NCBI GenBank assembly: GCA_015179045.1
Contig: WHUZ01000110.1
Location: forward strand, 119,376-183,375
DNA length: 64,000 nucleotides
Reading direction: 5' to 3'
From: Kalaharituber pfeilii
Taxonomy: Eukaryota; Ascomycota; Pezizomycetes; Pezizales; Pezizaceae
This document shows positions 40,778-51,274 of this stretch, one piece after another. The notes under the pieces were generated by a model. It was given only the letters and a program-made list of their open reading frames with translations. It was not told where the DNA came from and ran no database searches. The position numbers and the translations under genes were made by a program. Numbering within the stretch: the first letter of the stretch is position 1; every line of letters starts with the position of its first letter.

Positions 40778-43650
40778 CCATCTTCTGGCAGGTCCATATC
40801 TCCAAACAAATCCCCTAGCACTACTCGCGGTCGGTGCCTCGACCCCTCCATATCGCTTCTCTCATCGATCTCCATCCTCTCTCCTCCTTTTCTTGCCTTG
40901 AGGAAGCCCCCTAGCTCCAGCAGCTTCTTCTTCTCGTCCCAGTCTTCCGACAGAACTCCCGAGAACTTTACTCCAGCCTTCTTCTCAGTCTCCACCGCTT
41001 TCTCCTTCCCCTTCACCTCTATCACCTTTGCCGCCTTGCTTGGCTCCTCCTGCTTCTCCTTCATTGGAGTCTCCTCCACTCTCTCCCTCTTCTGACTCTG
41101 ATTTGGAGTAACCGGTTTTGGTCGCTCTGGACAGATTCTTGCGATATGGCCCCACTTGCCACATGCATAACATGCCATCTGGCCCTTCTGGAACCTGCAC
41201 TCCCGCGCCAGATGCCCCTTCTTTCCGCACTTAAAGCAATTCGTCCCCTGGCTTCCCTGGCTGCCCAACTGCGTCCCTATTACCTGCACCTGCTGACCTG
41301 CACCCAGCGGTCCGAAACTTATTCCCGGAGGAATGACCTGTCCCCCTGAGTACCCGTTATACCCCACCCCTCCCTTCCCCATCTGCTGCTGCTGCTGCCC
41401 TCCTACCCCCGCCGTTGCCGCCATGCTGGCGTAACTCACCCGCCCCTCCGCCTGCGTGTGCCCCCCTGGCTTATATCTTTCTACCACTCTCTTCTGCCCC
41501 CTCCACACCAAACCTTTCTTCAACACCCTCACTGCCTCATCCGCATCCACCACCTCAAACTTGAGCTGCGAAACTCGCGGTTTCCCCATGGGTGGTACTA
41601 CACCAAAGCGCACTGGTGGTCTGGACCCGAACTTGACGTCCGGGTTTTCCTCTTTCAACTTCTTCCTCATCACCTCTATATCTTCCCTTCCCTCCTCATA
41701 GTCAGCTCCCTTCATTACCAGCGGGACTGCATCCTTGTTGTGGACCTCTACTCTCACGAGATCCTCCCCAAAGATCAGGCACATCCATGCCCCAAACTTC
41801 TCCATCACTTCCTTCTGGCTCTCCTTCTCTCCGATGTCTATCAAGAACCAAGTCCTCTCAAACTTGGAAGCTGCCGGGTTCCTCTCCACTCGTGCCACTC
41901 TCCACCCTCTCTCACCCTCCTCCTTCGCTGTTCCCTCCCACAGTGACTCACATCTCTTTATCAAAACATTTCTCTCCTCCACCCCCTCCTTTCCGAATGG
42001 TACTGCCGCCTTATGCACTGTCCTTAAAGTTCTCTTCCACAACTTCCTCCCCCTCACTATCGTCCAGTTCTCCCCTTCAATCCTCTTTTCCGCCTCCATT
42101 GCTGCCCTCTCTGCCTCCTCCTTCAACTTCTTCTCTTTCTCCTCTAGAGCTGCCACCTCTGCTTGTGAGCTCCCGGGTGTCTCCATCACCTGCGCTACCT
42201 CCTTCAATACCTCCGCCCTCCTCACCGTTGCCCTTCTTTCTTCTGTGATCTTCCTCTGGCTTTCCTCTTCCGCTTTCTTGCGCCTCTCCTCCTCCCTCTT
42301 CTTCTTCTTTTCCGTCTCTTCCTGCCACTTCCGGATCTCCCGGATTTCTGCTTCTCTCTTCCTCCTCTTCTCCTCTTCTGCCTTTTCCTCCTCTCTCTTC
42401 TTCTTTTCTTTTTCTAGCCTCCTCTCCTCCTTCCCTGAGGCCAGCCCCATTGCTACATGCATCTCTCTCACCATCCCCTCCAACTCTGTCATTCTTTCCT
42501 CCATCTCCGTTTCCTTTGCCCTTCTCTTCTGCCTCCATGCCTCTCTTGCCTCCTCCTTCCACCTCTTCACCTCCTTCTCTGTTATCTCCCACTTTCTCGT
42601 ATACTCCAACACCTCCCCCTCCTCCATTTTCTTTCTCAACTCCTTCCATCCTCCCTCGAATATAGTCGTTCCCAAAATGGCCGCTACCTGCTGCCACGCT
42701 GCCTCCACTGCCTTCGCCTCTCCCTTCTTCCCCTTTTCTTTCAGTACTTCCCTCTTCTTGTCCAGTACTTGCACCGCATGCACTAGTGCTAATACTGTCT
42801 TTCCCTCCTTACCTAGCCCCTGCCCCTGCTCCTCCTCCTCACTTTGCTCTTCGTTCTCCTCCTCCTCTCCTCCCTCCTCTCCGCCCTCCTCCATCTCTTC
42901 GTCCGCTCCTCCCTCAGTCTCCCCCTTCTCCTTCCCTCTTTCCATCTCTTCTCTCTCTTCCTGCATTATCGGCAAGATTGGGGCTATCGGCTCAAAGTCT
43001 GGTTGTAAGTCTCCAATCTCCTCGATCTTCCTCCTCCTCCCCTGGCTCCTTCTGCTCCTCCCCTCACATGGTGAGGCACTCCTTTCTCTTTCTACCTCTT
43101 CCCTCCTCCCCCAGCTCATCATCACTCTCGTTGTTCTTGGGGTGACCTGTTGTTTCTTGAAAACCACTATAGGTCCCTTCTTCACCGTAATACATTCTCT
43201 GGTAGCATTTTCTAGGACTACTTCCTCCTTCTCGATCACAATCCCATCCTTCCCCTCCTCATACCTTCTAAACATCGCTGCATCTGCACTCCAGTGTCTG
43301 ACTATTGCTGCTACTTCTCCAATCCCGGTCAAACTTCTAGTTTTTACCTGCATCACTTCCGGTACCCCCCTTCTTTGCGCTACTGCAATAGCATCCTTTC
43401 TCAACTGCTCGATCATATCGAGCTGCCCATCATACTCCCCGCCCTTTCTCCATGCTCTTCGTACCCTTTCTGCCACCGTAATTACATCCCCCGCCTCCCC
43501 TACCCTTGCTAACCACCAATCCTTCCTTTCCCATGTGTGGATCTCATCCACACACCATACCTCGTTTCTGTCCATTACATAAACCTCCCCCATCCATCCA
43601 TCTCCTACTGGTCCTAGGAATTCCATTCCCTGTACTATTTCTTCCGACAT
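40735..43650 (-). CDS. LINE-A ORF1, gag-like RNA-binding protein (971 aa, intact)
   Basis: This is a single open frame of 971 codons. The N-terminal part (1-200) is of unknown fold. It is followed by an acidic Glu-rich stretch (about 240-290) and a long Lys/Glu-rich coiled-coil region (about 370-530). Next is an RRM-like or gag-core segment (FERTWFLIDIGEKESQKEVMEKFG) and a Gln/Gly-rich linker. Two CCHC zinc knuckles (CFKCGKKGHLAREC, CYACGKWGHIARIC) lie about 130-175 residues from the end. In Tad1/I-clade LINEs this protein binds element RNA and forms the RNP. It is longer than many fungal ORF1 proteins. It is intact even though ORF2 next to it has decayed. Confidence 0.88.
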   Translation of the reverse strand: MSEEIVQGMEFLGPVGDGWMGEVYVMDRNEVWCVDEIHTWERKDWWLARVGEAGDVITVAERVRRAWRKGGEYDGQLDMIEQLRKDAIAVAQRRGVPEVMQVKTRSLTGIGEVAAIVRHWSADAAMFRRYEEGKDGIVIEKEEVVLENATRECITVKKGPIVVFKKQQVTPRTTRVMMSWGRREEVERERSASPCEGRSRRSQGRRRKIEEIGDLQPDFEPIAPILPIMQEEREEMERGKEKGETEGGADEEMEEGGEEGGEEEENEEQSEEEEQGQGLGKEGKTVLALVHAVQVLDKKREVLKEKGKKGEAKAVEAAWQQVAAILGTTIFEGGWKELRKKMEEGEVLEYTRKWEITEKEVKRWKEEAREAWRQKRRAKETEMEERMTELEGMVREMHVAMGLASGKEERRLEKEKKKREEEKAEEEKRRKREAEIREIRKWQEETEKKKKREEERRKKAEEESQRKITEERRATVRRAEVLKEVAQVMETPGSSQAEVAALEEKEKKLKEEAERAAMEAEKRIEGENWTIVRGRKLWKRTLRTVHKAAVPFGKEGVEERNVLIKRCESLWEGTAKEEGERGWRVARVERNPAASKFERTWFLIDIGEKESQKEVMEKFGAWMCLIFGEDLVRVEVHNKDAVPLVMKGADYEEGREDIEVMRKKLKEENPDVKFGSRPPVRFGVVPPMGKPRVSQLKFEVVDADEAVRVLKKGLVWRGQKRVVERYKPGGHTQAEGRVSYASMAATAGVGGQQQQQMGKGGVGYNGYSGGQVIPPGISFGPLGAGQQVQVIGTQLGSQGSQGTNCFKCGKKGHLARECRFQKGQMACYACGKWGHIARICPERPKPVTPNQSQKRERVEETPMKEKQEEPSKAAKVIEVKGKEKAVETEKKAGVKFSGVLSEDWDEKKKLLELGGFLKARKGGERMEIDERSDMEGSRHRPRVVLGDLFGDMDLPEDGWEAESSGVPRALW

Positions 43651-43869
43651 TCTTTCTGTTTCCTTGACTTATTTCCGTTTCTGAAACCTGCCGCTTGTAT
43701 CACTACTTTATATGGTATGTCGCCGCTGATCGCGCCTTGCTGTATTCGGCAGGTGTTGCCTGTTCTTAGCCGCTATTCCCTTTCCGGTTTAAATCGATGT
43801 CAGTCAGCACCACCGGGGCTGTGCTAGCACCAATTAGGTGCAACTGCCCCTATTCTTCAAAATTGTGTA

Positions 43870-44510
43870 GGGACTCTTCAGAAAAACTCTGAAAACTTGA
43901 CCTTGGGAAACGACTCGCAATCTTCTGAATTCTGTACAATGAAGGTGATATTCTTTCTCGGGCGGTCCCGAGCTTCGCTTTGATGTAACTCACGTCCTCT
44001 GGATGTGCCCGGAAGGTTGTCTTCTTCCAAGCGCTCGTTCTGTAGAAGTAGTTGTCGGTGTCTGGTGTGATTATGTCTCTCAACCCGCCAGGCCACCTCT
44101 TGCTCCACACCCTGCAACCCCCCATGAGGTGGTCCCCTGTCTCCTCCCCATCGCCGCACCATCTGCATTCTGGGCTCTCCGCCTTCCCTATCTTGTACCG
44201 CCATGCCCTCAGTCCTTTGTTGCCCAGCAGACCGGCTAATTTCGAAACGTTGTGTCCCATTCTCTGGAGCGGCCTATAGTTCATTCCCATCCTTGGTATC
44301 TTTGTGAGAGGGCAGGTTTTGAGAAAGTATGTACTATTACTGTATTTTAGCTGAATTTCTTGTCTCGTTAATGTTATATTCCAAGTTTTATCATTCGAAT
44401 ACACGTCGGGTCTCAGCGGCTTCACGTAACAGCAACCGCATACAACCATGTATTTCCACTTCTTACTAAAACCAGCCCCACCGATTGCCTTTTTTAAAAA
44501 AAAAAAATTC
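43870..44510 (-). pseudogene. LINE-B ORF2 C-terminal fragment 1
   Basis: A minus frame contains NYRPLQRMGHNVSKLAGLLG, GLRAWRYKIG and the finger PECRWCGDGEETGDHLMGGC. It matches the C-termini at 19980-20190 and 61900-62090. The sequence after the finger (RDIITPDTDNYFYRTSAWKK) is not shared, and the upstream part is unrelated. It abuts the 5' end of LINE-A. Confidence 0.7.
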
Positions 44511-44865
44511 AATATCAGTACTTGTATAACGCCCTGTGACGAGATCAATACAAAGGAAATAGTAACAAGGAAAAAAAAAATCAAAAGAGGATTTTTCAGG
44601 CAAGAAAATGCTATCTCCCTGCTCATCTCAGTAGCTCCACCAGAGGGTCTGGTTCATCTTCGCTGTTTGCTGTGGGCCTCCTGATTATCTCCAACACCCC
44701 TCGCCACTTCCTCCTCCAAACCTCGCACCTGGACCAGATGTGTGCGGATGTCCATTTATAATCTGGCCCATCTGCCTTCCCCACCAGTCCTCCCAAAGTG
44801 CTTGTCAGTCGACTTAATCGCTGAACGGGGTGGTAGCTCAACTGTAGCCCGAACCACCAGGTGCA
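44511..44865 (-). pseudogene. LINE-B ORF2 C-terminal fragment 2 with tail
   Basis: The minus strand reads SYHPVQRLSRLTSTLGGLVG and TSAHIWSRCEVWRRKWRGVL, ending DEPDPLVELLR and a stop. A 3' UTR and the tail (CTCGTCACAGGGCG ... GTACTGATATTG, 44555-44511) follow. The finger has lost its first Cys pair (PDYKW instead of PECRWC). The normal A-run is missing. Confidence 0.7.
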
Positions 44866-44943
44866 TATTTTTAAGAGATACAGTATCTCATGCTTAGGAA
44901 TTCACGCCTAACTCAGGCAGGCCTTCCACTGCCAACCATATTA

Positions 44944-45196
44944 TGTTACGGTGTCTTCGATTGCAGCAAAGTGTAGGTGTAAATTAGGACAACGCTTGGA
45001 ACTTGACCTTTGTATAGAGGCCGTGGAGACCTCTATATATAGGCGTCCAGCGTGTCGGTTATTTGCATTATTCTATTTAACATTGAGTGCTAACTAACAA
45101 GCTTCTCTCTCTTCACCATCATAACTATGGATGGCGTGATTATCATGCGTCATCTCTCATCGCTTATCATTGATACTTTGTTGGGTCACCCTGACA
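44944..45196 (-). mobile_element. 253-bp solo LTR with TATTA target duplication
   Basis: On the minus strand it starts TGTCAGGGTGACCC and ends ACCGTAACA. It is the same element as 12718-12970, of identical length. It is flanked by TATTA at 44939-44943 and 45197-45201. Confidence 0.93.
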
Positions 45197-45201
45197 TATT
45201 A

Positions 45202-46330
45202 TAGATCAGGTTCATCGAACCCCGTGTCCACACAAACCCTGTGTACCTGCCAATTCAATGATAACAAAGAGGCGGTCGGTATGAACTTCGACTGATATAA
45301 ATAATGAAAGAACAACGAACTGCGATGCAAAACGTAAAAAAATATGGAATTAGTCGAACTATGGACGAGATATACTGCGGTATACTCACTATGCTACCAA
45401 TTGCTATGGCGAGGAGTAAGACGTACCCTCATGAGGGTAATAACGGGGAGTAAGCTTCCGCCAACGCGTAAATTCGGCACTCAAAGGTGCACTTGTGTGC
45501 ATAAACTTACTCCCCACCACTTGTGTGAGGTGAGTAAAATGTACACCTCAAATGTGCATAGGAATGGCTGCCTCTACGTGAGTGCAAATGTAATGTACGC
45601 TCCCGGATATTGCACACCACCGGGGGATATTACGCAGTTTCAATTACAGGTACGGGGACTCCAAACAGACCAGGTCTATGATATGGTCGGCGGAGAAAGC
45701 CTGGTTGAGCTGGGCTGTTAATGCCGAAACAAGAGGTCTCTGTCTCCTCTTAAAAAACAAATATCTTGTTGGTACACAAGTATTGTGTTAAATGGAGCTT
45801 TTGGACAGACCAGGTCTATAATATGGTTTGTGGAGGAAGGCTCAGTGAGTTGGGCATGAATTCCAAAGCAAGAAATGCTGTTCTCCTTGAAATACAAACA
45901 ATTGTTAGGTGCACGGGAGTTGCGATTAGTTACACTTGGTTTTAGTGCGGAGAATAATCTGTTTCTAATTAGCTGAAGTTTGTTTTTTTTAGGTGAGGGT
46001 CAGTGTAGGGGGTCTCAGGAGGACCAAAATTCCTGGAACATGACAGACTGGAGCGCCTTACATTTAGAACTGCAACAAAGTCGAAATCTACATTGTATTT
46101 ACTGTATCAGAATAATATTCTATAGAAACCTGTTCTATTCACAAGTTTACCTTGCGTTTGGAAGGACATTGCACCTGACCTTTGTGAAAGGGTAAGTATA
46201 GATATATCAATTGCCTATGTATTGAGTATCATATATCACCGCTCTAAAGTTATGGTAATAAACTCTCTTCCTGCTGTAATTTCCTACGTTACAACTTGCG
46301 CGTTTATCCCTAATTTCTCCGCGGACGAAA
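45202..46330. other. No supported gene; local repeats
   Basis: A plus frame of 125 codons starts at 45344 (MELVELWTRYTAVYS), without recognisable content. It overlaps an inverted repeat (GGGGAGTAAG at about 45453 against CTTACTCCCC at about 45505) and the tandem repeat at 45658-45925. I regard coding as unproven. Confidence 0.35.
45658..45925 (+). repeat. Two-unit tandem repeat, ~140 bp each
   Basis: The units start at about 45666 and about 45806 with CAGACCAGGTCTATRATATGGT. They continue through GGAGRAAGSCTSRGTGAGYTGGG and a CTSTCTCCTYKWAAAWACAAA end. Their divergence suggests an old duplication. Confidence 0.7.
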
Positions 46331-46333
46331 AAT

Positions 46334-47644
46334 TCACTTCGCAATAAGCTCTAGTGACCCGCAGTCTGCTACCTTCGCTCCAAATATTAAAAGATCATAA
46401 CCATTACCACATGCGGAGAGGAAGCGCCCCGGATAATCCACACATTCAATATGCTTAAATCTAGCCCCATAGTCACTATCATGAAGCCAAAACTTCTCCT
46501 TGCTACCGCACGACTCGCTCAACTTGACACTTCCTCCAGACGTTTTTTCCCCAATAGGCACATCAGATGCATCAGCACTGAGGTATTTAATTGAGGTGCC
46601 GATAATTTGGAATGAGGTCATGCCGTTTGGGTGCTTCCAAAGTGTGAAAGTCTGAGCTTCGCTGTCATTACAGACCAACTGGGCCTCGCCGCCTGTAACT
46701 CCGATAAAATGGCTTCCGCATCCTGCCCGGAGTATAACTTGGATTGGCCGACACTTTTCATGCTCGGATCTCAAGGTTTGGAGGTCACTCGCTAATCGCG
46801 TTTTCTCTATCATTGTCCATTGATATTTCCGAAGCTCTTGATTCCGTTCCTTAAGACTTGTCTCCAGTCTGCTTTTCTCACCTTCAGCCTGCTGCTTGTA
46901 TTCCCGATGCTCTTGATCCATTTCTTTAAGCCTCGTTTCCAATTCCTTCGTTTCTGTGTCTATCTTCTCGGTATATTTCTGATGCTTTAGATCCTTATCT
47001 TCCAGTTCCAGCTCCAACTGCATTTTCTCTCCTTGGACCCGCTCGTTATATTCCCGGTGCTCCTCATCCATTCTCTTGATGCATTCTTCCAGTTGATTTA
47101 GAGTGGCTCGCTTCGTTTCCAAGGAGGTCTCCAAATGCTTGATAACTGTCTCCTTCATTTGCAATGAACTTTCCAGGTTCTCGATGATTGCTTGTTTCCT
47201 TTGCAATGCATCTTCTGCGATGGCAAGCTTTGTTGTTATTGATTCAATGACAGCTTTGCCCTCGCTGTGGTCTGGTTCATACTGTACCTCCGCATTCATT
47301 GTATACTCACTCGGGGCGTAGACAGAGGTACTTGGAGTGAAGAGACCACAATCATGCGCCGGGAACGGCAGGTTATCGCGATACGGTTTCCGGACCTATC
47401 CAAAATGTTAGCAACAATGAAATTGCGATGCGCACTCATTCGAAGGTATAGGTGATAGAACCCCACTTACGCCATTAACAAGCTTTGCGAAAATCAGTTG
47501 GGGTTGAAACTTGGAACTATCCTGACTCGCCATGCAGAACCATTCCCACAGGGTATCGAGCTTATCTTCAGTGAGGATGTCATCGGTCTCAGTAAGGTCG
47601 CGATCACGTTTCTGCAATGTAGCTTCGAGGCGGATTTGTGCCAT
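46334..47644 (-). CDS. Coiled-coil / beta-trefoil-like protein, 411 aa
   Basis: Exon 1 is 47644-47471 and exon 2 is 47395-46334. The 75-nt intron (47470-47396) has donor GTAAGT, branch GCTAAC and acceptor ATAG and keeps phase 0. The start MAQIRLEATLQKRDRD follows a CCATGG context, with a TTTAAATATA box about 45 bp upstream. Residues 1-90 form an N-terminal region (LTEDKLDTLWEWFCMAS). Residues about 95-280 form a long charged coiled coil with MDEEHREY / MDQEHREYKQ repeats. Residues about 285-411 show a beta-trefoil or fascin-like pattern (GSHFIGVTGGEAQLV, IKYLSADASD, EKFWLHDSD, GRFLSACGNGYDLLIF). The domain composition suggests a ligand-, sugar- or actin-binding head on an oligomerising stalk. 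The exact function is unknown. The gene is intact and not linked to the flanking transposons. Confidence 0.72.
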
Positions 47645-47689
47645 GGTTAGTATGCTTTTCACGTGGTGGCGTATAAGTGTATATTTAAA

Positions 47690-49135
47690 CCGCAAGTTGT
47701 GTTATTGCGAAATTAGCATTGAACGGAAAGCGCACCGAACAGCAAAATAACTTGCCTTAGCCTAGATGTGGTTTTGAATTGCCATCGTACGTTAGGCCTC
47801 CTGCCAAGACTGGTGGTCACCCTTGCGGCCGTTATCGTTTGATGTTGAAGTTGTTCGGGGCCAGCCGCTTACCCAGGCCAGTCGGTAACTGGGCTACTCA
47901 TCACTGGGACGGGCCACTGATCAATTTACAAGGATTAAAAGACCAACAACGAGCCAAGATGCATAATTAGCTACATGAGTAGGGATGTTGCCGCTTTACA
48001 GTACATGATTTCTTTAACGGGCATGCATTTCTTCAAATGGTCGCTTACCACACTGACATGTATAGTGCTTGAAATAATGCTCCGTATAATGATTTCTTAA
48101 CTGGACTGACATGATTAGTACTATGAACATCATCATTTTCCTCTTGATGCACCTCATCATCTGAGTCTTCTGTAGTCCGATTTTGACATTCCACATCAGG
48201 AAAGAGATGTGAGCGATAGAGGAGTGTAGGGCATGCAGTGATAGTAAATATCTCGAGGCACGCTGTAACTAATTCGAATCTTATATACGGAATCAGTAAA
48301 CTCGCCAAGACAGGCAACGGGAGCGGCTACATCTAGTTCTCTGTAGAGCAGCGAGAAATGCAATTTATTACTCAAGTATGCCTGGAATTTATCCGGAATT
48401 GGGACCAGTAGCCCGGGCTGGCCAGCACAAATATGTGGTGACCCAGTCCACTCATCTTGGGGCGCGTACCACTGGCCCGGGCCATTGGTCTTAGCATGGC
48501 TGGCCGCGAACAAAGTTACGAAAATTAGACTGTCTTACACTGAATGTGGGAGTCTTCTATTTGAGCAATAGAAATTCTTCGCCAAACTTCTTACTCCATG
48601 CTTGCCATTTCTGCAATTTCCACGTCACGTAGAAGTCTCGCAAATTTTTGAACTAGCTATCAACTTACCGTCCACGGCCTTACATTAAAAATTAGCAAGT
48701 GCGTTGCCAATGAGTGCGGTATTTACTGCATTTTTATTTCCTTTTTTTTTTTTTTTACCCTTTGCCGGTGCAGCATTTCCACTATACTCTGCTATGTAAT
48801 CCAAGGAAGCCCTAACGTGACAGTGAAAACGACTACTCTATCAACGACCAGGTTTTCCTGGTTCATTAACACGGTCAACAGGCGCCCTTCAGCAACCTAA
48901 GATGGAAACCGAGACCATTACTGCACGAACTGGACAGCGAGGCTGTAAATACAATCCATACAAAGTTTCATCTACGAGTTTAGAAGGCATTCAAGTGTTG
49001 AACAAAGAAAGAACAGATGCGACGAAATTGAGCTGAGGTAATAGAATCATAGATTCACGCAAAATATGCATCCCCCGAGCATAACTATAGGTAAGCTCCG
49101 CCCCTTCCAGGTGTTATTTCTTTTTTCCACTAAAT
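47690..49135. other. No supported gene
   Basis: Frames of 60-105 codons occur on both strands (47779-48513) without domain, intron or repeat support. The rest, including a T-run at 48743, shows nothing. Confidence 0.4.
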
Positions 49136-49140
49136 TATCA

Positions 49141-49378
49141 TCGCTCGCATACCGCCCCTACGGTCTATGACGAGAATAAGCACATAGGAGATAAACTAGT
49201 AAAGGAAACCAAAACCAATTCGGACCACCCGGATAATATCCCAAAGCCCCCTGCGCCCGTCATCCCTCCATCCACCTCAACAGCTCAGCCAGTATTTCCT
49301 CTTTGCCCTTCCTGCTCCCAGGTGTATTTCAGAATTCCCATATCCCGCTTCCCCCTCTAAATATCCATGATTCATCCC
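49141..49378 (-). pseudogene. LINE-B ORF2 extreme 3' end and tail
   Basis: On the minus strand the last codons read GKEEILAELLRWMEG then stop (about 49260-49310), like EPDPLVELLR in the other copy. A 3' UTR (TTATCTCCTATGTGC) and the tail CTCGTCATAGACCGTAGGGG, GCGAGCGATGATAATT follow. The A-run has degenerated. It lies just 3' of the carboxylesterase stop codon. Confidence 0.65.
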
Positions 49379-49391
49379 ACAACCTTACCCC

Positions 49392-51268
49392 TCAACACGC
49401 AGCATTGGCTCGGCAAAATCGGTCCGGTCCAATTACCGAACAGAGATAGTCATAGTTTATTGGATGCGTCGTGCTTGCCTCCAGCTCCCCCTCATAATCC
49501 AGCCTTATGAGCGTCGGTTCCGAAGGGTTGTAAGCAGGTAAGTTGAACGGTGGACGTCTCAGGCCTGAGCTGGGGTCCGTGGCGAAGGCCGTCCACATGG
49601 ATTGCATGTATTTGATAAACGCCTCGTCACGCGCCGTGACGTTCCCACGCTGCAGCGCGGCACCAAACATGACGGGCAGTTCAGCGCCGTGAACAGCGCC
49701 CACTCCTGAGTTGAATGAACCGTAATAGCGGTAGCGCCATACGGGTACGTTGTTGAGGAACCTGCATATATGTTACAGACAATATTAGTGCATGCTTTAC
49801 TAAATCGCATGCGAAGTACTGGACTGATGCTGATGAAATTTTTTTGTTTTAGACAAAAAAACAAAAAGAAAACAGCGGAGGTGGAGGAGGACAGGGGATT
49901 TAGGGTTCTGCTAAGTCGATTCTCACCTACTAACTGCGGCCTCACGCGCTGGGCAGCTAAATGCAGACGAAGTCAAGAGTTTTCCTAGCACCTCAGGGCG
50001 CACGTCCCCTACGGGTTGTCTTGGAGGACAGCTTGGGAGAGGTGGAGTAAGAGTTGCGCTTCCGCCCACTTCATCATCTGTGTTGCCAACAAGAAGCGGC
50101 TGAATTGCGTCAATATTTACCCTCCAACAGGAAACCACGTATAACATGCCGAGTAGAACGGCATTTACAAGAAACTCACCACTTTCGCAAACCAGCCCAA
50201 TGCCCCCCTACGCTGGTATTCCGACGCCGAAAATACCATCTTCCCATCCACCCTAGGACCAAACCCGAAATAAAACGGGTCATCGCACGTCTGCAGGGCC
50301 TGCAGCCCCTTGATCAATTCCCTCCAAGGCACCTGCTGCATACATTTCAACTTTTGCTGCTCGCTCCCAGCGTTTGCGCAGCCCACTTTATCTGTCAAGT
50401 TGCCCCACGCGTGAAAGCGATCTCCTCCATCGAGGAATGGGATCAGTCCCACAGCGCCACTTTGTGCGATGAGGCCGCTGACAATAGGGTCGCGTGCCCA
50501 TGCGTGAGCGTGAATGTCCACGGAAACACCGCCGGCAGACTCGCCGAAGATGGTGATTCGCTTGGGGTTACCTCCGAAGGCGGCGATGTTGTCACGGATC
50601 CATTCGAGGGCCATGCGTTGATCCAGAATGCCGAGATTTTCGGTTTTGACAGCTGGAGAGTTGGGGAAGCCGAAAACGTTCATTCGGTAGCTGGTCGTAG
50701 AGCATTACCCTCGGTGTTAGCAATACATCAAGTACAAGGTAGTTGAGGATTGAGTGCATAGCTACTTTAGTGTGACAATTACCACCTCATTGTTCGCGAC
50801 AAAATATGCCCCATCGTATAAGTTAGTATCACTTGTCCCTTGCATAAAACCGCCACCATGTATCCACACCATTACTGGTGCATTGGCCCTCCCCGGCTTC
50901 GTCCAGATATTCACACTGAGACAATCTTCTCCCTCAGCTCTACCAGTAAGGTTGTATGGGAAAAAGGGCGTGATGTCAATGTACGGCGGTAGCGAGGGAC
51001 ACGAAACGCCAAATTCTGTTGCCATAATTGGACCAGAACGGTTCGGAAGCCGGAGGGGCGGGGCAAACCGCCGGGACTCAGTCGGTGGATAGGCATAGGA
51101 TATGCCAAGGTATTCATGTACTGAGGGTTCAAGCCGACTTGGCTGTCCGATAATCTTACCAAACGGGGCAATGACCGTCGGGGTTGGTGGAGCTGGGGTC
51201 CCGAGGGAAAGAGGTATAATTAGAAAAGCGACGCAGAGAAGGTAGGAGATGGCGAGCATGGCACGCAT
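49392..51268 (-). CDS. Secreted type-B carboxylesterase/lipase, 518 aa, four exons
   Basis: Exons are 51268-50766, 50690-50180, 50099-49927 and 49761-49392. Introns of 75, 80 and 165 nt have GTAGCT/CAG, GTGAGT/CAG and GTGAGA/CAG ends, and all join in frame. A signal peptide (MRAMLAISYLLCVAFLIIPL) is followed by the family hallmarks: EDCLSVNIW, the oxyanion-hole HGGGF (137-141) and the nucleophile elbow FGESAGG with Ser219. Candidate Glu348 lies in VGNTDDEVG and His420 in VHGAELP, so the Ser/Glu/His triad is complete. Length is normal for the alpha/beta-hydrolase type-B family. It should hydrolyse carboxylic or acyl-glycerol esters outside the cell; the substrate is not predictable. A TATA-like AAATATAAG lies about 90 bp upstream of the start. 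The gene is apparently functional. Confidence 0.93.
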
Positions 51269-51274
51269 TGTGTG

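Larger units (their letters stand above)
36969..43850 (-). mobile_element. LINE-A, near full length (Tad1-like), ~6.9 kb
   Basis: The minus strand carries, in order, a 5' UTR (about 43850-43651), ORF1 (43650-40735), ORF2 (40777-37132, broken), a short 3' UTR and the LINE-A tail with a 30-nt A-run (T-run 36969-36998). ORF2 starts inside the end of ORF1 in another frame. No target duplication could be found. The left flank reads GATAAATGCTTAACA and nothing matching lies near 43.8 kb, so the exact 5' end is uncertain. Confidence 0.9.

Noticed and set aside
41735..43582. 615-codon plus-strand frame inside LINE-A ORF1
   Set aside because: It is antisense to the Lys/Glu-rich ORF1 and reads as Ser/Leu/Phe low complexity, a shadow frame.
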